From assembly GCA_035705495.1 (NCBI GenBank), contig DASSWB010000130.1, positions 1-27,747 on the forward strand: 27,747 nt of DNA. Direction: 5' to 3'. The stretch comes from DASSWB01 sp035705495. GTDB taxonomy: Bacteria; Bacteroidota; Bacteroidia; Flavobacteriales; Flavobacteriaceae. Positions 16,345-24,355 of the stretch are shown here, in pieces; positions within the stretch are counted from its first letter, which is position 1, and every line of letters begins with the position of its first letter. The notes beneath the pieces were generated by a model. The model was given only the letters and a program-made list of their open reading frames with translations, searched no databases and was not told the DNA's origin. Made by a program: the position numbers and the translations under genes.

Positions 16345-17427
16345 ATGAGAAATACAGCTCTTACAGCCATCCATGAAGAATTGGGTGCAAAGATAGTTCC
16401 TTTCGCAGGTTTTAGAATGCCTGTTTCTTACGAAGGCGTTAATATTGAGCACCATACGGTAAGAAATGCCGTGGGTGTTTTTGATGTTTCCCACATGGGG
16501 GAATTTTTGGTTTCCGGAAAACATGCACTGGAACTTCTTCAAAAAGTGTGTTCCAATGACATTTCCAAATTGGTAGATGGAAAAGCGCAATACAATTGTA
16601 TGCCGAATGAAAATGGCGGAATTGTTGATGATTTGATTGTATATCGATTTAATGAAGAAAAATATTTTTTGGTCGTCAATGCCTCGAATATCGAAAAGGA
16701 TTGGGATTGGTTGTGCCATCACAATACAATGAATGCTACGCTTGCCGATTTGTCTGAAGAGTATTCTCTATTGGCGGTTCAAGGACCAAAAGCAGCGGAA
16801 GCAATGCAATCTCTGACTCAAGTCGATTTGAGCAATATGGATTTTTACAGTTTTCAAGTGGCAGAATTTGCAGGTGTTGAGCAGGTAATTATTTCTGCAA
16901 CAGGATATACCGGAAGCGGAGGGTTTGAGATTTACATCAAAAATGAAAACGCGAAAACTGTATGGGATCGGGTAATGGAAGCCGGTGAAGCATACGGAAT
17001 AAAACCTATTGGTTTGGCAGCACGTGATACATTACGACTCGAAATGGGTTATTGTTTGTACGGGAATGATATAGATGAAACCACCTCTCCTATTGAGGCA
17101 GGATTGGGATGGATCACCAAATTCACGAAGGACTTTATAAATTCGGAAGCAATTAAAAAATATAAGGAAGAAGGTCCTGCAAGAAAATTAATTGCATTCG
17201 AATTAAACGAACGTGGGATTCCAAGACAAGGGTATGAAATTGCTGATGCCGAGGGAAAAATTATTGGAAATGTGACTTCGGGAACAATGTCTCCCTCACT
17301 TGAAAAAGGAATTGGATTGGGTTATGTTTCGACTGAGTTTTCGGCGGTGGGAACTAACATTTTTATAAACGTGAGAAAAAATTCTATTCCGGCTACAGTG
17401 GTTAAACCACCATTTTATAAAGGATAG
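16345..17427 (+). CDS. gcvT: aminomethyltransferase, glycine cleavage system T protein
   Basis: This 360-residue enzyme moves the aminomethyl carbon from the H-protein lipoyl arm to tetrahydrofolate, releasing ammonia. Family features are ALTAIHEELGAKIVPFAGFR near the N-terminus, FDVSHMGEF (46-54), and a central PIGLAARDTLRLEMGYCLYG segment, the folate-binding Asp region. The length is standard. I chose ATG 16345 because homologues begin with a MKNTALT-like sequence; a TTG at 16318 in the same frame would add nine residues and lies upstream of the likely -7 box. gcvH and gcvP are not in the window, as is common in Bacteroidota. It is followed after two bases by the epimerase-like gene, so the two are translationally linked. 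Confidence 0.96.
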   Translation: MRNTALTAIHEELGAKIVPFAGFRMPVSYEGVNIEHHTVRNAVGVFDVSHMGEFLVSGKHALELLQKVCSNDISKLVDGKAQYNCMPNENGGIVDDLIVYRFNEEKYFLVVNASNIEKDWDWLCHHNTMNATLADLSEEYSLLAVQGPKAAEAMQSLTQVDLSNMDFYSFQVAEFAGVEQVIISATGYTGSGGFEIYIKNENAKTVWDRVMEAGEAYGIKPIGLAARDTLRLEMGYCLYGNDIDETTSPIEAGLGWITKFTKDFINSEAIKKYKEEGPARKLIAFELNERGIPRQGYEIADAEGKIIGNVTSGTMSPSLEKGIGLGYVSTEFSAVGTNIFINVRKNSIPATVVKPPFYKG

Positions 17428-17429
17428 AT

Positions 17430-18242
17430 TTGGAAAAAATACTGGTATTAGGGGCAAGCGGATTTATTGGAAATGCTTTGTACAGAGAACTTTTCCCCTA
17501 TTTTGACACCCATGGTACATTTTCTTCGGAAAGCAATGCTTTTTCCAAAAACAAAAAATTCCACCAATGGGATATGGAACAGGAGAATATTGGTATTCTT
17601 CTGGAAAACATAAAACCGACGATTATCATTTCGGCTTTAAGAGGTAATTTCAACGCACAAATCCACGCCCATTTTTCGATAATCGATTATATTCTAAGGA
17701 ATGATTGTAAACTGATTTTTCTTTCTTCTGCGAATGTTTTTGATGCTTTCACGAATTATCCTTCGTATGAATATGACAAAACCCTTTCGATGAGCATTTA
17801 TGGGAAATTCAAGATTAAAATCGAAAATGCCTTGTTGCGACTTCAGAACCATAAATATGTCATTGTGAGATTACCAATGGTTTTTGGTGCGAATTCCCCA
17901 CGGGTTTTGGAAATAAAAGACGCCCTGAAAAATAAGGAAGCGATTGAAGTTTTTCCGAATGTTGTAATCAATGCGACCACAATAACACGATTAACACAAC
18001 AAATCCATTATTTGATCAACAGGAACAAAAAAGGAGTTTTCCATCTCGGCAGTAATGATGTGGTTCACCAAAAAGATTTATTGATTGATATTTGTACAGT
18101 GCTGGGCAATGAAAAACCATTGCTCAAAAACATATATGAATCAAATTACGACCGGTATCTGGCTGTGCTTCCGAAGGATAATTTACTTCCGAAGAACCTA
18201 CAGTTGAAAATTGAAGATGTTGTAAATGAGTCGATTAAATAA
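17430..18242 (+). CDS. NAD(P)-dependent epimerase/reductase-like (RmlD-type) extended SDR
   Basis: This 270-residue protein starts KILVLGASGFIGNALYREL, whose GASGFIG (8-14) is the dinucleotide-binding motif of extended short-chain dehydrogenases. Ser99-Ser100 in IFLSSANVF and the Tyr124/Lys128 pair in SIYGKFK are the catalytic Ser and YxxxK positions. VRLPMVFG and a later VFHLGSNDVVHQKDL match sugar-nucleotide reductases of the RmlD or CapF kind. The substrate is unknown and no cell-wall sugar genes surround it. The start is TTG at 17430, with AGGA six bases upstream overlapping the gcvT end; no ATG lies near. Two bases separate it from gcvT, so they share a transcript. Confidence 0.8.
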   Translation: MEKILVLGASGFIGNALYRELFPYFDTHGTFSSESNAFSKNKKFHQWDMEQENIGILLENIKPTIIISALRGNFNAQIHAHFSIIDYILRNDCKLIFLSSANVFDAFTNYPSYEYDKTLSMSIYGKFKIKIENALLRLQNHKYVIVRLPMVFGANSPRVLEIKDALKNKEAIEVFPNVVINATTITRLTQQIHYLINRNKKGVFHLGSNDVVHQKDLLIDICTVLGNEKPLLKNIYESNYDRYLAVLPKDNLLPKNLQLKIEDVVNESIK

Positions 18243-18336
18243 ATCTTACTTTTTTAAAATAAAAAAATCAGGGCATCTTGTTTTCAGCTTTGATTTTACC
18301 TAATTTAACAGACCTATAAACAGAAAAAAGACAAAC

Positions 18337-18627
18337 ATGAAGGCACTGGACGAACAAGAAATAAGATCACAATTGGAGGATCTGGAAGGATGGGAATATT
18401 TGGATGGAAGTATTCACACTACATTCGAATTTAAAAACTTCAAAGAAGCATTTTCGGTCATGACGCGAATTGCTTTTGAAGCGGAAGCGTTAAACCACCA
18501 TCCCGAGTGGAGCAATGTTTACAACGAACTATCCATTTACCTGAACACCCATGATGCAGGTGGTGTAACTGTGAAAGACTTTGAACTTGCCCATGCAATC
18601 GAAAAAATAGTTGAATCAGGTGAATAA
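18337..18627 (+). CDS. phhB: pterin-4a-carbinolamine dehydratase
   Basis: This 96-residue protein dehydrates 4a-hydroxytetrahydropterin, the cofactor product of aromatic amino acid hydroxylases, so that it can be reduced again. The family signature is present: EAEALNHHPEW with His54-His55, then VYNELSIYLNTHDAGGVT with His72-Asp73, and a DFELAHAIEKI C-terminal helix. The length is typical. It lies 94 bases after the epimerase-like gene and 77 before yebC, all on the plus strand. No phenylalanine hydroxylase gene is in the window, so its hydroxylase partner or an alternative pterin role (for example molybdopterin-linked) is open. Confidence 0.95.
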   Translation: MKALDEQEIRSQLEDLEGWEYLDGSIHTTFEFKNFKEAFSVMTRIAFEAEALNHHPEWSNVYNELSIYLNTHDAGGVTVKDFELAHAIEKIVESGE

Positions 18628-18704
18628 AATGGCAGAAAAAATTAAAATAGAATTCTTTTTCAATTAAGAGAAGCTGTTTATTTTTACGCCACATTTTAAA
18701 AATT

Positions 18705-19421
18705 ATGGGAAGAGCATTCGAATTTAGGAAAGCACGAAAAATGAAAAGATGGTCAGCAATGGCCAAAGCTTTTACAAGAATAGGAAAAGACATTGTCATG
18801 GCCGTTAAAGAAGGCGGTCCTGATCCCGATTCAAACGCGCGTTTGCGGGCGGTAATCCAGAACGCAAAAAGCGTGAACATGCCAAAAGACAATGTTGAAC
18901 GTGCAATAAAAAGAGCAAGCGATAAAAGTCAAGGCGACTATAAAATTGTTCTTTTTGAAGGTTACGCCCCACATGGAATTGCTGTTTTGGTAGAAACCGC
19001 GACCGATAATAACAATCGTACCGTTGCCAATGTGCGGTCCCACTTTAATAAGTGTGATGGCAATTTAGGAACTTCCGGTTCGGTTGAATTTATGTTCGAC
19101 CATACCTGTAATTTTAAAATCGCTTCGGAAGGCATTGACATGGAAGAGCTTGAACTGGAACTTATTGATTACGGTGTTGAAGAAATGTTCAAAGACGAGG
19201 AAGAAGACGCAATTGTTCTCTACGCTCCTTTTGAAAGTTTTGGTGCTTTGCAGAAAGAACTCGAAAGCAGGAATTTGGAGATTATCTCCTCAGGATTTGA
19301 AAGAATTCCCCAAGTAACCAAACAACTCTCTCCCGAAGAAGCAGCCGATGTTGAGAAGCTACTCGAAAAACTGGAAGAAGATGATGATGTACAGAATGTA
19401 TACCATACCATGGAGGAATAA
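18705..19421 (+). CDS. YebC/PmpR-family protein (transcription or translation regulator)
   Basis: This 238-residue protein matches the YebC family, which has been described as DNA-binding and more recently as helping ribosomes through difficult motifs. Features are EFRKARKMKRWSAMAKAFTR near the start, ARLRAVIQNAKSVNMPKDNV then ERAIKRA in the middle helices, and YEGYAPHGIAVLVE-like FEGYAPHGIAVLVETATDN leading the second domain. The N-terminus (MGRAFEFRKARK) differs from the classic MAGHSKW form, placing it in the second YebC-like subfamily. The C-terminus is acidic. It is cytoplasmic, follows phhB on the same strand, and is followed by the family B array. Confidence 0.94.
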   Translation: MGRAFEFRKARKMKRWSAMAKAFTRIGKDIVMAVKEGGPDPDSNARLRAVIQNAKSVNMPKDNVERAIKRASDKSQGDYKIVLFEGYAPHGIAVLVETATDNNNRTVANVRSHFNKCDGNLGTSGSVEFMFDHTCNFKIASEGIDMEELELELIDYGVEEMFKDEEEDAIVLYAPFESFGALQKELESRNLEIISSGFERIPQVTKQLSPEEAADVEKLLEKLEEDDDVQNVYHTMEE

Positions 19422-19452
19422 AAAGGGCTCGTTCCTGCCGAAAATAAGAACT

Positions 19453-19815
19453 GTCATTCTGATCGAAGCGTAGCGGAGTGAAGAATCTTCGTGTTTGAAA
19501 CAGGATTTTCCCAAGTAAGAGATTCCTCCTTCCGTCGGAATGACAATCCTTCAGTCTCATTCAGAACGAAACGATCATAAAACCTGTCATCAGAACGCAG
19601 CGATAGTAGAGTGAAGAATCTTTGTGTTTGAAGCCAGATTTTCCCAAATAAGAGATTCCTCCTTCTGTCGGAATGACAATCTTTTAGTCTCATTCAGAAC
19701 AAAACGATAATAAAACTTGTCATCAGAACGCAGCGTAGCGGAGTGAAGAATCTATGAGTTAGAAACAGAATTTTCCTAATTTAAAGCTTTCCCCATCTAT
19801 CGGAAATGAAAAATA
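19453..19815. repeat. second tandem array of repeat family B
   Basis: Two good units and one decayed unit start near 19453, 19585 and 19718, with a period of about 132-133 bp measured between TCGGAATGAC words. Unit starts are GTCATTCTGATCGAAGCG and GTCATCAGAACGCAGCG; unit ends are GATTCCTCCTTCNGTCGGAA then TGACAATC. The third unit has degraded to CTTTCCCCATCTATCGGAAA at its end. The spacer (TCAGTCTCATTCAGAACGAA then ACGATCATAAAACCT) differs from that of the 4285 array. It fills the whole gap between yebC and putA, with no coding signal. Confidence 0.87.
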
Positions 19816-19817
19816 AT

Positions 19818-21014
19818 TTACTCTATTTTCCGATGGAAATATTTGCCTTTTCTGCGTTTCTTCTCTTCTTCCAATAAAGAAAGCTCCCTTCCCGTTTGTC
19901 CCTGAACCGAAGTATTTTCCTGCGCCCTTCTTATTAAATAAGGCACCACTTCTTTTACCGGACCAAAAGGAACTAATTTCGCTACGTTATATTCCATTTT
20001 GGCTAGATTGTAACTAATATGGTCACTCATGCCATATAGCTGGGAAAACCAAACCCTATTATCATTCTTTTCAATGCCTTTTTCTTCCATTAGTTGCATG
20101 GCCAAGTAATTACTCACTTCGTTATGAGTTCCTATGAAAATGGAAATTTCGTTGAGATTACTTAAGATATATGTCAGCACTGCGTTGAAATTAACATCGG
20201 TTGCTTCCTTGTTTTCGCAGATGGGTGAAGGATAACCTTTCCTTTTTGCTCTCGCATCTTCTTTTTCCATGTACGCACCCCGAACAATTTTAGCTCCGAT
20301 TTTAAATCCTCTATCAATACCTTTTTGGTGAAGCATTTTTAAATATTGGAGCCGGTCCCATCGGTAACATTGAATTGTATTGAAAATCAGGGGCTTTTCC
20401 TTGTTGTATTTTTCCATCATTCTTTCAACAATCTCGTCGACAGCATTTTGAATCCAACTTTCTTCCGCGTCAACCAGTAATCTAACATTGTTTTTCGCAG
20501 CAACGGCACACATTTTTTCGACCCTTTCTACGATTTTTCCCCATTTCACTTCTTCCTCATCGGTAAGTTGTTCTTTTTCAGAAACTTTTTGCCAAATCGC
20601 GAATTCGCCGATTCCTGTAGGCTTAAAAACTGCAAATGGCAATTCTTCTCTTTTGGAAATAAATTTTACAATATTTACTTTTTTCTGCAATGCAGCATTC
20701 AATTCCTCTTCTTGATTGTTTCCTTCAACCGAATAATCCAGAATACTATGGAGGTTTCTGGAATACATCATTTCGATGACCGGAATACAATCTTGCTCAG
20801 TTACTCCGCCACAAAACTGATTAAAAATGGTCTTTTTAATCAGTCCTTCAACAGGTAATCCAAGTTTTAGGGCAAATGTGGTTAAACCCGTTCCAATTTT
20901 AACCATTGTCGGATTTTTTATCATTCTAAAAAGAAAAAGTCCGCGCTCTATATCTGCATTGGTTTTAAGACTAAAAGCCGTCTTTGTATCGTTAAAAATT
21001 CGTGATGTGATCAT
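19818..21014 (-). CDS. putA: proline dehydrogenase (monofunctional)
   Basis: This 398-residue FAD enzyme oxidises proline to pyrroline-5-carboxylate, passing electrons to the quinone pool. It has the flavin-barrel motifs LLVDAEESW (179-187), KIVRGAYME (242-250), FIGTHNE (293-299), WFSQLYGMSDH (322-332) and YLIRRAQENTSV (359-370); the last holds the arginine pair that binds the proline carboxylate. It lacks the aldehyde dehydrogenase half of bifunctional PutA, so the next enzyme must be encoded elsewhere. The C-terminal tail is basic (KKRRKGKYFHRK). The start is the ATG at 21014. It is divergent from aroB over 86 bases, a pairing I recall in other Flavobacteriaceae. Confidence 0.95.
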   Translation of the reverse strand: MITSRIFNDTKTAFSLKTNADIERGLFLFRMIKNPTMVKIGTGLTTFALKLGLPVEGLIKKTIFNQFCGGVTEQDCIPVIEMMYSRNLHSILDYSVEGNNQEEELNAALQKKVNIVKFISKREELPFAVFKPTGIGEFAIWQKVSEKEQLTDEEEVKWGKIVERVEKMCAVAAKNNVRLLVDAEESWIQNAVDEIVERMMEKYNKEKPLIFNTIQCYRWDRLQYLKMLHQKGIDRGFKIGAKIVRGAYMEKEDARAKRKGYPSPICENKEATDVNFNAVLTYILSNLNEISIFIGTHNEVSNYLAMQLMEEKGIEKNDNRVWFSQLYGMSDHISYNLAKMEYNVAKLVPFGPVKEVVPYLIRRAQENTSVQGQTGRELSLLEEEKKRRKGKYFHRKIE

Positions 21015-21031
21015 ATAAAATTATTGGTGCA

Positions 21032-21039
21032 CAAAGATA
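21032..21039 (-). promoter_or_regulatory. probable -7 box of the putA promoter
   Basis: The minus strand reads TATCTTTG, an exact TAnnTTTG match, 17 bases before the putA start codon. No clear -33 TTG is seen. The opposite strand has a one-mismatch TATTTTCG at 21076-21083 with TTG at 21051-21053 that could serve aroB. Confidence 0.5.
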
Positions 21040-21100
21040 CTTATTGGGCATTGATTTTTTTTAGAATATTCTGCTTATTTTCGGGCTCTCAAGAAGAAAA

Positions 21101-22180
21101 ATGATGAAATCTTTTAATTCAGTTTCAGCTAAAGGAACAGTGGTTTTTAACGACAGTGCCTACAATACATTGGCAGATTTTTTAACTGAAAAAAAACCGG
21201 GTAAAACCTTTGTTGTTGTTGACACCAATACACATGAATTTTGCCTTCCACGTTTTCTTTCACAAGTTTATGGTTTGCAGGATTCGGAAATTATAGAAAT
21301 TGATCCGGGTGAAGCCCACAAAAACATAGAAACCTGCATGGGGTTATGGAGTGTTTTATCAGAACTTGGAGCCGACAGAAACAGCTTAGTTATCAACCTC
21401 GGTGGAGGTGTTATCTCTGATATTGGAGGTTTTATTGCTTCCACATATATGCGGGGAATTTCATATATCAATGTTCCTACTTCATTATTGGGTATGGTGG
21501 ATGCTGCCATTGGTGGAAAAAACGGGGTGAGTCTGGGAAATTTGAAAAACCAAATTGGCGTTGTAAATCCTGCGGAATTTGTCATGATCGACCTTCAATT
21601 TTTGCAAAGCTTACCACAAAAAGAATTTAGAAGCGGTCTCGCGGAAGTTTTGAAGCACGGACTCATTCACGATGAAAAATATTGGGGAAAATCCAAGAGC
21701 ATTTCCAATTTTACTTCTGATCAGTTAGAAGAAGTTGTTCGGGAATCGGTTGCAATTAAAGATTCTATTGTCAATAACGACCCAAAGGAAAAAGGTCTTC
21801 GGAAAACGTTGAATTTCGGTCATACCATTGGTCATGCCATTGAATCTTTTCATTTGGAAAACAGCGGAACCGAAAAAATTTTACATGGTGAGGCCGTAGC
21901 CGCTGGAATGGTAATGGCTTGTTATATTTCGACGGAAACGGAAGGTTTTCCGAAGGAAAAATTAAAAGATGTAACGGAAGTTGTTTTGTCCATTTTCGGA
22001 AAAATACCCTTGGAAAAAGAGGATGACAAAAAAATTCTGGAAATAATGAAATTTGATAAGAAAAATTCCAACGGAAAAATTAATTTCGTGCTCTTAAAAA
22101 ATATCGGTTCTCCCGTCATAGATTGTAATGTTTCAAAACAAATTATTTTCGACGCATTTGACTACTACAGGAAAGCTTAG
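21101..22180 (+). CDS. aroB: 3-dehydroquinate synthase
   Basis: This 359-residue enzyme closes DAHP to 3-dehydroquinate, the second step of the shikimate pathway to aromatic amino acids, using NAD and a divalent metal. Evidence: INLGGGVISDIGGFIAS with the NAD-binding GGGVISD (101-107), NVPTSLLGMVDAAIGGKNGV (124-143) with active-site lysine, RSGLAEVLKHGLI (177-189) with metal ligand Glu182, and LNFGHTIGHAIES with further metal-ligand histidines. The length is standard. Two adjacent ATG codons (21101 and 21104) could both start; I take the first. AAGAAG lies just upstream. It is monocistronic or read on into the acidic-protein gene 100 bases later. Confidence 0.96.
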   Translation: MMKSFNSVSAKGTVVFNDSAYNTLADFLTEKKPGKTFVVVDTNTHEFCLPRFLSQVYGLQDSEIIEIDPGEAHKNIETCMGLWSVLSELGADRNSLVINLGGGVISDIGGFIASTYMRGISYINVPTSLLGMVDAAIGGKNGVSLGNLKNQIGVVNPAEFVMIDLQFLQSLPQKEFRSGLAEVLKHGLIHDEKYWGKSKSISNFTSDQLEEVVRESVAIKDSIVNNDPKEKGLRKTLNFGHTIGHAIESFHLENSGTEKILHGEAVAAGMVMACYISTETEGFPKEKLKDVTEVVLSIFGKIPLEKEDDKKILEIMKFDKKNSNGKINFVLLKNIGSPVIDCNVSKQIIFDAFDYYRKA

Positions 22181-22281
22181 GTATTTAGGAATGAATTTTT
22201 AAAATATTATATTTAATTTAATATTACCGAAAACTAAAATTGCTATTTTCGTTACTATTGCAAATGAAATCTGCCCTTTTT

Positions 22282-22647
22282 ATGAAAAGAATTATTGTTG
22301 ACTACAAAAAACTTACCCCAGAAATTTTAAGTCTTCTTGTCGAGAAATACCCTGATGGTTATGATGATGACCAAATTATTTCTTTCAAGAACGCGAAAAA
22401 TGAAACTGTTGATGCTATTGAAGTTAGAACTGCCGATACCGTTTATTTAGTAAAAGTGAGTACCAGATTGGAAAATACAATGGCCAATTATGACGAAGAC
22501 GATTATGATGATGCTGATTTTAACGAGCCAATTGTTGAAATTCCCGAAAAAGATAATAACGTAGACCTTGAGACGGATGACGACGATGATGATGACATGG
22601 ATACCGATGGGGATTCACAGGATTCAGACGAGGAAGAAGATATTTAA
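22282..22647 (+). CDS. conserved acidic flavobacterial protein of unknown function
   Basis: This 121-residue protein begins MKRIIVDYKKLTPEILSLLV, continues EKYPDGYDDDQIISFKNAKN, and carries AIEVRTADTVYLVKVS. From about residue 65 the rest is extremely acidic, ending in runs of Asp and Glu. I recall close homologues with the same start in many Flavobacteriaceae; none has a known role to me. There is no signal peptide. The frame is open back to 22240, but a -7-like box (TATTTTCG, 22244-22251) lies inside that extension and the first conserved residues begin at the ATG at 22282, so I use that; ATG 22264 is a possible alternative. The acidic tail suggests a protein- or metal-binding role; this is a guess. 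Confidence 0.85.
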   Translation: MKRIIVDYKKLTPEILSLLVEKYPDGYDDDQIISFKNAKNETVDAIEVRTADTVYLVKVSTRLENTMANYDEDDYDDADFNEPIVEIPEKDNNVDLETDDDDDDDMDTDGDSQDSDEEEDI

Positions 22648-22663
22648 TATAAGGTTGCAAATT

Positions 22664-22693
22664 AAAAAAGGGAACAATATTGTTCCCTTTTTT
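22664..22693. terminator. bidirectional intrinsic terminator, 30-bp perfect palindrome
   Basis: A perfect inverted repeat spans 22664-22693. Its core is GGGAACAAT / ATTGTTCCC (22670-22687), flanked by six A on the left and six T on the right. It sits between the stop of the acidic protein (22647) and the stop of the convergent PfpI-like gene (22714), and works equally on both strands. Confidence 0.92.
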
Positions 22694-22713
22694 AGTTTGT
22701 TAAAACTGATACT

Positions 22714-23259
22714 TTACGCGTGTTGGCGCTCATGTTTTCCTTCTTTGATTTCCTCAATAAGTTTTTTATTGAAGGCCGGTAAATCTTCAGGGCTTCTGCT
22801 GGTTACAAATCCTTGATCGACAACCACTTCTTTGTCTTCCCATTTTCCACCTGCGTTAATAACATCATCCTTTATAGAATGAAAAGAAGTCATTTTCCTA
22901 TCCTTTACCACACCTGCACTTATGAGAACCCACGGGGCATGACAAATTGCTCCTACCGGTTTTTTACTTTTAAAAAAATCTTTCACAAAGTTTAAGGCTG
23001 GTTCTTCCCTTCTTAATTTATCGGGATTGATAACACCTCCCGGGATCATTAGTGCATCATAATCATTTGCTGAAGCTTCTTTTACGGTCCGATCAACATT
23101 TATTTCAGACGCCCAATTTCCTTTTTCCCATCCTTTTATTTTTCCAGACTCCAAACTTACAATGTCGACTTGAAAGCCTTCCTCCTCCATACTTTCTTTT
23201 GGCGATCTCAGTTCACTGTCTTCAAAACCGTTTGTTGCCAATATTGCTACTTTTTTCAT
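22714..23259 (-). CDS. PfpI/DJ-1-type glutamine amidotransferase-like protein
   Basis: This 181-residue single-domain protein belongs to the DJ-1/PfpI superfamily. Evidence: KKVAILATNGFEDSEL with the conserved Glu13, YDALMIPGGV (67-76), and the nucleophile elbow AICHAPW with Cys106-His107. The C-terminal FVTSRSPEDLPAFNKKLIEE is typical of the YhbO/PfpI branch. Members have been described as proteases, deglycases or stress proteins; which activity applies here cannot be told. It is cytoplasmic with no signal peptide. It is a single gene, closed by the shared terminator at 22664-22693, and follows yihY on the same strand after 106 bases. Confidence 0.92.
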   Translation of the reverse strand: MKKVAILATNGFEDSELRSPKESMEEEGFQVDIVSLESGKIKGWEKGNWASEINVDRTVKEASANDYDALMIPGGVINPDKLRREEPALNFVKDFFKSKKPVGAICHAPWVLISAGVVKDRKMTSFHSIKDDVINAGGKWEDKEVVVDQGFVTSRSPEDLPAFNKKLIEEIKEGKHERQHA

Positions 23260-23365
23260 CTTTAATTTCTTTTTTAGTTACGTTACAACAATGTAAAAAG
23301 GAATTAAATACTTGATTATTAAAGGAGTGGTAAATTAATTGGGAAGCGTGTTAAATGATTATGAG

Positions 23366-24355
23366 TCAGGTGGCCGCATCGGAATCTTTATCCGGATTAC
23401 TTCTTAATTCGTCGATAACTTCTTTTTCTTCCTTCACCTGCATTTTTTTATTTCTCAATTCTTCCAATTCCTTATAAATTGCCGGTTCTGCATTTTTAGT
23501 TGGAACCACTTTTTCATTTTTAAAAAGTGCGTACTGAACGGTAAATTCGGCTCCGAAGAAAACAATTAGACAACTGTAATAAACCCAAAGAAGAATAATG
23601 ATAATTGAAGAAGCTGCTCCATACATAGCTCCAGGATTACTTTGTTCAAAATAAATCCCCAAAATAAACTCTCCGAGCAAAAAGAAAAAGGTGGTTACAG
23701 AAGCGCCAACGAAAGCAATTTTCCACCGGAGTTTTACATCGGGGAGGATTTTAAAAATTGCCGCTGTTAAACTTGTGATGGCAAAAAATGAGATAATAAA
23801 ATTAAAGACATAAAGTAAAAAACTTCCTATTCCTGGTATTAATTGCTGGATAACATCGCCCAAAGCGTTAAGCAGTGTAGACAAAACGAGGGAAATCATA
23901 AGCAATAATCCCAAAACCAAGATCATTCCAAAAGAAACCAATCTATTGATCAATGTTCTGAGAAAATTTTCTTTCTTTTCAGCTACATTCCAAACATTGT
24001 TCAATGCCATTTTAAGTTGAAAGAAAACACCCGTAGCGGCAAACAATAAAACACCTAATCCAATTATTGTTGTCCAAATGGATCCTTCTTGAACACGGGC
24101 ATTGACCAAAATATTTTCGACATCTCGAGAAACTTCAGAACCGATGTATTCTCCCAGTTTGTCTGTAACTTTTCCTTGAATAGCTTCTTCACCGAAAAAT
24201 TTTCCGGCAATTGTGACCACGATAACCAAAAGAGATGGGAAAGAGAATAACGCGTAGTACGAAATAGTTGCACTTCGGGCATAAGAATCATTTCTGTTCC
24301 AACTGATGAAACTCTTCTTTAATATATCCCAGTTATTTTTAAAAAACCGCTTCAT
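23366..24355 (-). CDS. YihY/BrkB-family inner-membrane protein
   Basis: This 329-residue protein has six hydrophobic segments at about 32-52, 93-113, 137-163, 178-203, 212-234 and 248-273, the layout of the YihY (formerly called ribonuclease BN) family. The family words SYYALFSFPSLLVIV near the start, ILPDVKLRWK between helices 4 and 5, and YGAASSIIIILLWVYYSCLI then VFFGAEFT at helix 6 are clear. The C-terminal tail of about 50 residues is charged and cytoplasmic. The old RNase BN label for this family was withdrawn; its transport or envelope role is unknown. Its ATG overlaps the dinB-like stop codon by four bases, so the two are translationally coupled. Confidence 0.93.
   Translation of the reverse strand: MKRFFKNNWDILKKSFISWNRNDSYARSATISYYALFSFPSLLVIVVTIAGKFFGEEAIQGKVTDKLGEYIGSEVSRDVENILVNARVQEGSIWTTIIGLGVLLFAATGVFFQLKMALNNVWNVAEKKENFLRTLINRLVSFGMILVLGLLLMISLVLSTLLNALGDVIQQLIPGIGSFLLYVFNFIISFFAITSLTAAIFKILPDVKLRWKIAFVGASVTTFFFLLGEFILGIYFEQSNPGAMYGAASSIIIILLWVYYSCLIVFFGAEFTVQYALFKNEKVVPTKNAEPAIYKELEELRNKKMQVKEEKEVIDELRSNPDKDSDAAT

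Noticed and set aside
18629..18667. 12-codon frame ahead of yebC
   Set aside because: Very short, directly after phhB, no sign of conservation or regulation.
19282..19693. two overlapping minus-strand frames of 79 and 92 codons
   Set aside because: They translate family B repeats and the antisense of yebC; no coding features.
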